In this document: positions 56,776 through 64,000 of the stretch, piece by piece | Layout of the letters: every line of letters begins with the position of its first letter | Position numbering within the stretch: the first letter of the stretch is position 1 | Source: Portulaca oleracea | Taxonomy: Eukaryota; Streptophyta; Magnoliopsida; Caryophyllales; Portulacaceae | Reading direction: 5' to 3' | DNA: 64,000 nt | Assembly: GCA_029582165.1 (NCBI GenBank) | Contig: CM055885.1 | Coordinates: forward strand, 9,422,729 to 9,486,728 | Notes under the pieces: model-generated | Seen by the model: only the letters and a program-made list of their open reading frames with translations | Databases searched by the model: none | What the model was told of the DNA's origin: nothing | Made by a program: the position numbers and the translations under genes

Positions 56776-57059
56776 GTATGTACGTATATTATAGAAGCGA
56801 ATGCACAAATTAAATATGACGGAATAGTGCAATACCTGCAGCTAATAAACCCAATGCATGTAGCCAACATCATACATCATCAAGATTTTCTAAATACTTT
56901 ATTCTAAGCAATTGTCAAAGTATATTTATAGAAATCAAAGTATTTAAAGGTTGTTTTACCTGAGTAATAAAGAACAAATGCAATAAAAGGTGATCGACAT
57001 TAATTTAAACAATCATTTTTTTAATGAAACAATCATATTAATTTAACTCAATCAAAAGC
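56776..57059. other. Spacer between MITE and element K
   Basis: AT-rich, no coding sequence or repeat structure recognised. Confidence 0.5.
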
Positions 57060-58110
57060 TGAAGGATAACAGGAGACTTAGGTTCACATAAATGATATAG
57101 GTGATGAAAATTTAGTCATAGAACTCATACACGTAACATTCATTTTTAAGATTTTTGGGTTTTGTTTATAAACAAGAACTAAAACAAGAATTGAACACAC
57201 CATATTGAACTAGGATAATCAAGAACATGCACAAGGATTTTCCATAAGCAAAGGACCTTGAATCACACAAGAAATCTCACAAAGAGTGGAGGAGAAACTC
57301 ACACTCACAACCAAGGAGAAATCAACAAGCAAATCCTACCCAAAGGATTATTTTTGTTGAATTTGGCTTTGAAAACTCTCAATTACAATCTCCCAAGTCG
57401 GACTTAAAATCCGACATTCCAAGAAACATCACGGGCGCGACATGACACGTCGCGGTCGGGACACAAAATTTAATGTTCGAGTGTGACTCTTGTCGGGAAT
57501 AAGAACCAAAATATGTTGTCAGGAGGGTCATAGACGTGACCTCTAGGGTCGAAGGCATGACCATGGGTTGGTTACGACTGCGACTTAGGTGGTCATGGGC
57601 ATGACCCTAGGTGATTTCTGAACAAAGTCTTCTCCTTTTCGTAAGGTCACGGGCGTGACACAGCACGTCGTGGGAGCGACGTTGTCTATCAACTTCAAGG
57701 CTTAAGAAATGGTGTCACGGGCACAACCAAGTTTGTTGCGGGCGTGACTCTAGCCACCGAGCCTTGTCACGTGCGTGACCTAAAAGGCTGCGGTCGTGAC
57801 TCCCTTCACGTCTTCTCCCTCGCTTGGCTTACACAACGAATTCCATCTCGCGTCATTCCTAGAATCTCCAGGTCCGTTGAAAGACTTGAGAGGGATCTCG
57901 ATGAGGATCTAAAACTATGACCTACGACTCGGTGGCTTCCTTGAAATGACAATCGCCCCCAATGATAGCCTGAAAGGCCCTCCAAGTACCCAGATCCACC
58001 TTTAAATGGATCATGTGGCCGAGTTTGAACTGAGGAGAGGGAGGGGTGACTTTAACCAAGCCGACAACCATAGGTGGACCAAAACGGGGCCGATCCCTAT
58101 ATACTTCATA
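57060..58110 (-). mobile_element. Element K: 3' LTR of a C-related chromovirus
   Basis: On the minus strand it starts TATGAAG at 58110, after AGAAGGGGAG, and ends near CCTTCA at 57060 (about 1.05 kb). Its U5 half (57130-57360) aligns with C's LTR: matching TCCACTCTTTGTGAGATTTC and TTGATTTCTC stretches. U3 holds GTCACGGGCGTGAC-type palindromes between 57425 and 57800, the clearest at 57646-57659. The left end is estimated from C. Confidence 0.72.
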
Positions 58111-58122
58111 CTCCCCTTCTGG
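58111..58122 (-). other. Element K polypurine tract
   Basis: CCAGAAGGGGAG on minus just before the LTR start. Element C has CGAAGAAGGGGAG at the same place. Confidence 0.75.
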
Positions 58123-58124
58123 AG

Positions 58125-58898
58125 CGTGGCGTGATGGGAAAGATTGATGGACTAGCTTGAGAGATTTGATTCACAATCGAATAAGAGCTTGATCACCCAA
58201 AGGATTTGGATATGACCTTGGATAAAGGAAACTCCACCACCAAAGGCCTAGCATCCCACCATGACCATCATAAAGGATGATTCCACCAAATGATCAATAA
58301 AGAGATGACTTGCAAACACCACCATTAATCAATGGATAAAGTAAAGCAAGATTTTAGAAGGGAGGGAGAAACCCTAAGCAATGCATAAGCATATTCATTA
58401 ATCAGTCAAAAAAGTGCCTGGAGAAGTATAATAACAAGCTATTTATACTAAACCCAGAATTAAGCCAAAACAGCGTAAAAAAGGTGTCTTCCAGAACGCC
58501 GGCTCGGGCGAGCAAAAGGAAGCTCGGCGGCGGGCCTGCTGTCGTCAGTCGTCGGCAGGTCGCGTGCGCAGCATCTCCGGCAGAAGTTCAACTCATGCGA
58601 GCAGGAGGAAGGCTCGGGCGAGCAGGTCTTCTGGATGCGTGGTTGTGCGCAAGATGATAGCCTGACAGAAACGCTGCTCGGGCGAGCAAGCCCCCTGACG
58701 CCCAATTCACGCTCGGCAGAAGCATTGCTCGGGTGAGCCAGGAGTTGGCTCGGTCGAGCTAGCTCTCTGATGGCCGCAGTTGTGCCCTGGTTTTTATTAA
58801 TCCCGGGGGTTTAAAACACTCGCACCCCGATACCTTCTATGCTCTAGTCTCGAGACGGCCCGGTCCAGTTCCGAGGCCTCCGGGGTCAGTGTTGTGAG
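58125..58898 (-). mobile_element. Element J 3' LTR (approximate, about 0.77 kb)
   Basis: On minus, the sequence after the purine-rich GGGAGGGGCC (about 58900-58910) and CACAACACTGACCCCGG is read as LTR. U3 contains three exact GCTCGGGCGAGC palindromes (58502-58513, 58612-58623, 58676-58687) plus variants. They are followed by TATAAATA (58447-58440) and a leader-like R/U5. The left border against K's polypurine tract is unresolved, and the other LTR lies beyond the window. Confidence 0.65.
58440..58447 (-). promoter_or_regulatory. TATA box of element J LTR
   Basis: TATAAATA followed by GCTTG on minus, about 55 bases downstream of the last GCTCGGGCGAGC word. Confidence 0.7.
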
Positions 58899-58909
58899 CG
58901 GGCCCCTCC

Positions 58910-59936
58910 CTAAGGAGCTTCGGGGCCCATCCATCGGATGGCCGAGACTAGCCTCCCAGCTCCCGAAGTGACCGAAAATTGCAACTCGAGGCTCGAGTTC
59001 GACGAGACGGTTCGCTTGGCGGTGGTCACCAGAGAGGAGAAAGGAACCCGGACCTCTTCATCCTCCCCTTCTTGAAGAGGATTTGCCCTCAAATCCACGT
59101 CGGGTTCAACATCCTCAATGTAGGGTGAGAGGTCCCCGATGTTGAAGGTTGATGAAACACCGATGTCTCCCGGAAGATCAAGCTTGTAGGCGTTGTCATT
59201 TATCTTGGCCAAAACTTTGAACGGTCCCTCGCTTCGTGGCTTTAGCTTATTACTCCTCCGGGATGGAAACCGTTCCTTCCTTAGATGTAGCCAAACCAAG
59301 TCCCCGGGCTTGAATGTGATATCACGGCGATGCTTGTTGGCTCGGGCTTTATAAAGTTCATTGGTGCGCTCGATCTTTTCCCGAATTTGCCGGTGAAGCT
59401 TCTGGATCTCAGCGGCTTTCTCACTTGCTTCAAAGCTAACCCTCGACTCTAGAGGAAGAGGAAGGAGCTCGATAGGAGTTATGGGGTTGATACCATAGCA
59501 AGTCTGAAAGGGCGAATGACCCGTAGCAAGAGAGGGGGACCGATTATAGCCAAACTCGGCGTGACATAACTTGGCATCCCAATCTCGTAGACTCCGCACA
59601 AGACCACAGTATTGTAATGAGTGTCTTGTTAGTTACCTCAGTTTGGCCGTCTGTTTGAGGATGATGCGATGTGCTAAATAAAAGCTTCGTTCCCAAGAGC
59701 TTCCACAAAGACCTCCAAAAGTGACCCATGAATTTAGTATCACGATCCGACACAATAGTCCTCGGGACACCATGCAAGCGCACCACCTCTCGGAAGAAAA
59801 GGGTGGCAATATGTGTGGCGTCATCGGTTTTCTCGCAGGCAATGAAATGCGCCATTTTAGAAAAGCGGTCGACGACGACCAGGATTGCATCTTTGCCACG
59901 CACAGTTCGGGGAAGAGCTACAATGAAGTCCATACT
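58910..59936 (-). pseudogene. Element J integrase core and C-terminus
   Basis: From 59933 the frame reads [20 protein letters not shown] with the first core Asp in the SMDF-type position. It continues with [10 protein letters not shown] and [20 protein letters not shown], giving Asp, Asp and Glu of the D,D,E core. A frameshift at about 59600 moves to the frame 59599-58910 ([60 protein letters not shown]). It closes with a short Ser/Thr-rich tail and no recognisable chromodomain. Upstream residues lie at 63472-64000, beyond inserted LTR L. One frameshift and one insertion inactivate it. Confidence 0.88.
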
Positions 59937-62900
59937 TGTAACGACCCGCCCTAAAACCCATATTAACTAAATTATAATCACCGTGATTAACCCAAATTAC
60001 GCTATTAAAATTTTTCGTTTCATTTTTATTACCATTGTTATTATTTTTATTGTGGCGACAGGTCTCGAGTAAGGAGGTGGCTAAATGGGTTGGTTATAGT
60101 ATTTTATATACGTATTACCACGGTTGATAAAGTATTCTTATCATACATAATTACTATCATGAGTTTATGGTTATTTATTTATTTTCGAGTTAAGTTATGT
60201 AATTTATTTTACGATTCTTAACTTTACGGTTTTAACCGAGGAAAGTTACATTAATTTTTATGTACATTTTCGATTATACTCGAATCATCTAATCGTCCTA
60301 ATTATATTTTATCGTTCATTTTATTTTCTTAAGTATCATCCCACCAATTTATTTTATTTTATTTTAAGTATTACTAATTGATTTCGTCTAATTTAAATTC
60401 AAATTACCTTATTTAACTTTGTATCAATTTATTCTACCCAAGGTATACCAATTAACCTTAGCTAGTTTATTACCAATTATTTTACCTAATCTAATTTTAT
60501 TTGTCTTGGTTAGCTGAATTAAGTGAAGGAGGAAGTGTATTTGGGCTTGAGTATTTGGTAAGTTATTATAACAATTGGATGATAAAATTTCACACTCCCT
60601 CATTCATCCCCTTTTATTTCAAACTCCCTCATTTTTCCTCTCTTCTTCCTCCTCCACGCAGAGCAGCCCCCTTTCTTACGCTTGACCACTGCTGCCGCCA
60701 TGTCAGCCGTCGCCGGCCATTTTCCGGCCATCTCCGGCCACCGGCACACCCCTTGCTCTCTTGTTCTCTTGTTTTCCCTCCATTCAAGAGTAAATCCTTC
60801 CATCCCTAACTCCTCTTCAATTCTTTAGATTTTTATGAATCAAATCTGAGTTTCTTTGTATAAATCATGTTAATCTCAGAAATTAAAGTGGTGTTCTTGA
60901 GTTTAGCAAGGAAAGAGTGAAGGTTCTCACAATCAAAGAGAAATTTGGGTAAGTAAGTCAAGATTTTTGTTGTCTTTATGTTCTCCTTGGGTTTTCATTG
61001 CAAACAATGGCCATGCATGTGAAATTTATGGACTTGGATGAGTAATTTCTGGGAAATTAGTTCTAGATAATAAGGGTTTATGCTTAAAATGTATCTTTGA
61101 GATGAAATTAGGGAGAAATTACCTCATATAAATTGCATGCAAAGCTAAATTAGGGTTATGTGTGAATCTGGTTGAAATCTGATTTTTCCAGGGGATGTAA
61201 GATATGAGTTTGGCCCATATTTTTGCTTAAAAAGATAGCTTAAGTCATTATCTAACTATGGGCTTTGGAATTTCGAGAATCCGATATGTGTAGCCCGGAA
61301 TATGGCCAAAACTGTATAGGTGTGCAATTATATACGTTTTCTGAGTCAGTAGCTAAATGTCAATTTTTCGTCCATTTGGAGACTTTATTGGTTTTAATGA
61401 TAAACATAAAAGTTTTAGGTGACGTTTTAAGCTTTCCGGAAATGTATAGTATGCCTCCATACGATGTCGGGAATAGAAGATACAAGGTTTTCATTGAGGA
61501 GCTGAAATCGGGGTTCTGTCCAGAATTTTAAGTATGAATTCTGACTTTATGGCTATAATTCGACCTTTTAGGATGCTCTAACCAATTTGTGGTCAACATA
61601 AGACTTGAAGAACATTCTGTAGGCTTTCCAAATTAGGGTTTTGGGCCATCACTGGATATCGGGTGAGAGAGATATGAGCCTTAGACTAAAGGGCTGTAAT
61701 CTGAATTTTACCCAGAACTTTAGTTATCAATTTCTTACCTTGTGGATAATAGTGGACCAATTAAGGGTTCTAATCATGTGATGACCTTTGTGTCAATGTT
61801 AGGATGATTTGGATATGTATTTTAAGTTGAAGTATGTCAAATTGGTGATTGAGATTACCTCCTAAAGATTTGGTTATTCACAGCGAGTCGTGGAATAATA
61901 TTAATATATGTGAAGTTAAGTTATCTCATGGTGACTTAGGGGTTAAAACTTATAGAACTTAGATGTTTATCGGGGTAAAGACCTTCATTGATCATCAATT
62001 TGCCTTGAGGAGTAACTTTCTTCCAAGTACTCAACTCCGTTGCATCGTTCTAAAAAGTCTTACGACCAATAGCTATTTCTTATAATTTTTCTCTGTCGTT
62101 TGACGACATTTTTCATTACAAGTTTAACAAGTTTTAATAAATTCTTTATTAACCCTCAAAGATTCAAATTCCATACTACATCATTCCGGTTATTCAAGAT
62201 ATTCTTCGCCTTTCAAGCTTTCCGTTAAGCTATTATAGATTTCTATCCAAGTTTAACTCTAAAAATCCAAATCGCTTAGCTTTACTTTAAAAATCAGCTT
62301 CTGTCCGGGCTGTTTTTCGAGCCCTTCCCTTCATTTTTGGACCTCGGTCCTGTTAACAAAGTTGTAGAACTTAATTTTCCCTATTCCGGGAAGTACTCGT
62401 TTGTTTAATTCCGAGTTTTCTAACCCGAGTTATGCTAAAAAAACTCTATTTCATAAAAACACAAATTTTCTTTCTAAGCTTACTTTATTCATAATTTCTT
62501 AAGTTACTAAACATTTGAAGCTAATTAGGAACCTTATTCGGTTCTCCACTTTATACTTCTTTTATCTTAGTTTCCAAGCCGCCCAAGCCATCCCGAGGCC
62601 GAGACAAGCCACCAAGCTTCTATGCGTTTCGAGGTACGCAAATTGTCCAGCTTTTATGATCTAAGTCTTATTCATGGTTCATTCGATTTATGCCATGTCA
62701 AGTTTTATGGTTTACAATGTCTTTATGTTTAATAGTGGACCCGCATTCTATGCTTATATTTACAGTTATGTTTTTAGCACTCCTGATCAGAGTGCCTTGA
62801 CACAGCTGATGTCATCGCTTAGCAGTCAATCATTCCAAGTTTAGATCAACTTGGGCATACGCGTGTGTGAGGTGCTTGCACCGATCGTAAGGGTTCCACC

Positions 62901-63466
62901 TACTTTCTATCTTTATTGGTTTATGTTTATGATCATGTCACTCAAGTCCTATTTTAACCCCTTCCCCGTTTTCAAAATGAATTTAAATGCCGGCACTAAA
63001 ACCGTCTTTCGAACGGTTTACGTGCTGGAGGTTTACGTACTGAGTGTTTCCCCACTCACTTTGCGAATGTATTTCAATGTTTTGTTTTTAGGCGGTCCGA
63101 GCTCCCAGGATAACGGCGAGGTTAAGCAGAAGTAAGTCGTCTGTACATGGTAGTTCTCTAAAGGCGATCGATGGTCGGTAATCAAGGTTACTCAAGGGCA
63201 TTAAAGGCCACTTGGTTGTGGAAAGTCTATATTGTATGTTTAATTAAAGGTTGTATAATGTTTTTGTACTTTAAGTTTAGCGTTTGAGTTGTATGGAGTT
63301 AAGTACAGTTTTATGGTGGATTGTTATATTTTTGGTATTGTGTTTTTGCCTTGTCCCGAGTGGGGACGGCGGTAATGCCTCGACCTAAGGTGTTCCGCTG
63401 CGCTAATCACAGGTTTGGGATTCTAAAGTATAGTCTTAATCTTGTGATTAAGGTTGGGGCGTTACA
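59937..63466. mobile_element. Element L: 3.53-kb solo LTR inserted in J integrase
   Basis: It starts TGTAACGACCC and ends GGGGCGTTACA, flanked by the perfect duplication ATACT (59932-59936 and 63467-63471). There is no second LTR or coding region, so it is a solo LTR left by recombination. Length, TGTAA.../...GCGTTACA ends and layout (CT-rich and CCGGCC-rich block, long AT-rich stretch, intron-like 62634-63091, end block) match the Tekay-like LTRs of H, but the sequences are otherwise different. The plus frames of 60501-60809, 61265-61531 and 62851-63135 have no domains. Confidence 0.93.
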
Positions 63467-63471
63467 ATACT

Positions 63472-64000
63472 CAAATCCTCCCACGGACCATTCGGAACCG
63501 GAAGAGGTGTATAAAGCCCTTGGTGGAACTGGCTTTTGGCATGGTGGCAAATAATACACTTTGATATCACGTCCTGCACATCGCCTCCCATCTTCGGCCA
63601 ATAAAAGTGCTCCTTTAACATGTCGATGGTCTTATTGATACCGAAATGACCAGCGAGTCCACCTCCATGAACCTCCCGCACTAGAAGCTTTCTCAACGGA
63701 CATTTTGGAACGCACAATTTGTTGCCCTTGAAGAGAAATCCGTCTTGTAGCAAATACGGTCCATCACCACCACCGAGGTGTGATTTAAAGTCATCATCCA
63801 CCTTATAAAACTCCTTCAAGTGTTGGAACCCAAGTACCCTCGCCTCAACTACGGAAAGGAGAGAGTGTCTCCTCGAAAGTGCATCGGCGACCACATTTAT
63901 ACTCCCCTTCTTGTGTTTCGCTACAAAATTAAATCCTTGAAGGAACTCAACCCAATTAGCATGCCGGGAGCTAAGCTTGTGTTGTCCATTCAAATATTTG
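63472..64000 (-). pseudogene. Element J RNase H end and integrase zinc module (runs off the edge)
   Basis: An open minus frame enters from beyond 64000. It begins in the RNase H tail (FVAKHKKGSINVVADALSRR) and continues into the integrase N-terminus with its HHCC zinc module (HGGGLAGHFGINKTIDMLKE, then CIICHHAKS). It ends PVPNGPWEDLS at the L insertion, and the next residues of the core lie at 59933. No stop is seen in this stretch. The reverse transcriptase should lie to the right. Confidence 0.9.

Overview
This window is a block of plant repetitive DNA, and no ordinary host gene could be supported anywhere in it. The Ty3/gypsy lineages present (Tat/Ogre-like with dual RNase H and G-patch, Athila-like, chromoviruses), the tRNA-iMet, tRNA-Asp and tRNA-Arg-like primer sites, and hAT and Mutator-type MITEs point to a flowering plant, probably a eudicot with a large, retrotransposon-rich genome. 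The landscape looks like heterochromatin. The species cannot be named from the sequence.

Most of the window is one nested stack. The oldest layer, element A, is a + strand Tat/Ogre-like retrotransposon. Its 5' LTR lies at 1-773 and 26806-26924, its decayed gag-pol at about 28.4-35.0 kb, its antisense accessory ORF at 52.3-49.4 kb, and its polypurine tract and 3' LTR remnant near 52.46-52.88 kb. Element B (774-26800, minus strand, target duplication ATGAT) sits inside A's 5' LTR. B is a gag-only Tat relative carrying two minisatellites. B was itself invaded by a hAT MITE (4179-4476), a Mutator-type MITE (7952-8505, 9-bp duplication), chromovirus C (9232-20060) and minus-strand chromovirus E (21363-26444, duplication GATGA). 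C contains F (10639-17265), an Athila-like gag-only element.

Between A's pol and its antisense ORF sits G, a solo LTR of the B family (35571-49253, duplication CCCAT). G holds H (37147-49232, duplication GTACA), a Tekay-like chromovirus derivative with three 3.6-kb LTRs and two 0.64-kb internal segments. An Athila-like solo LTR, I (49759-51190), splits A's antisense ORF.

From 52.9 kb to the end are a hAT-like remnant, a 2.4-kb inverted-repeat foldback element (53269-55659), a MITE (about 56448-56775), the 3' LTR of chromovirus K (about 57060-58110, minus) and chromovirus J (minus, running off the right edge). J's integrase is split by a 3.53-kb solo LTR, L (59937-63466, duplication ATACT).

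The most unusual signal cuts across families. At least six unrelated LTR families each carry near-palindromic words at the same place, in U3 upstream of the TATA box. In four of them (C, F, K, J) the words share a CGGGCG/CGCCCG centre but have family-specific arms. Other points of interest are the three-LTR array with a doubled polypurine/LTR-start block, intron-like segments inside two 3.5-kb LTR families, a gag-only ORF with a long acidic extension, and an intron-bearing antisense ORF of plant-mobile-domain type. All coding regions are broken by stops, frameshifts or insertions.
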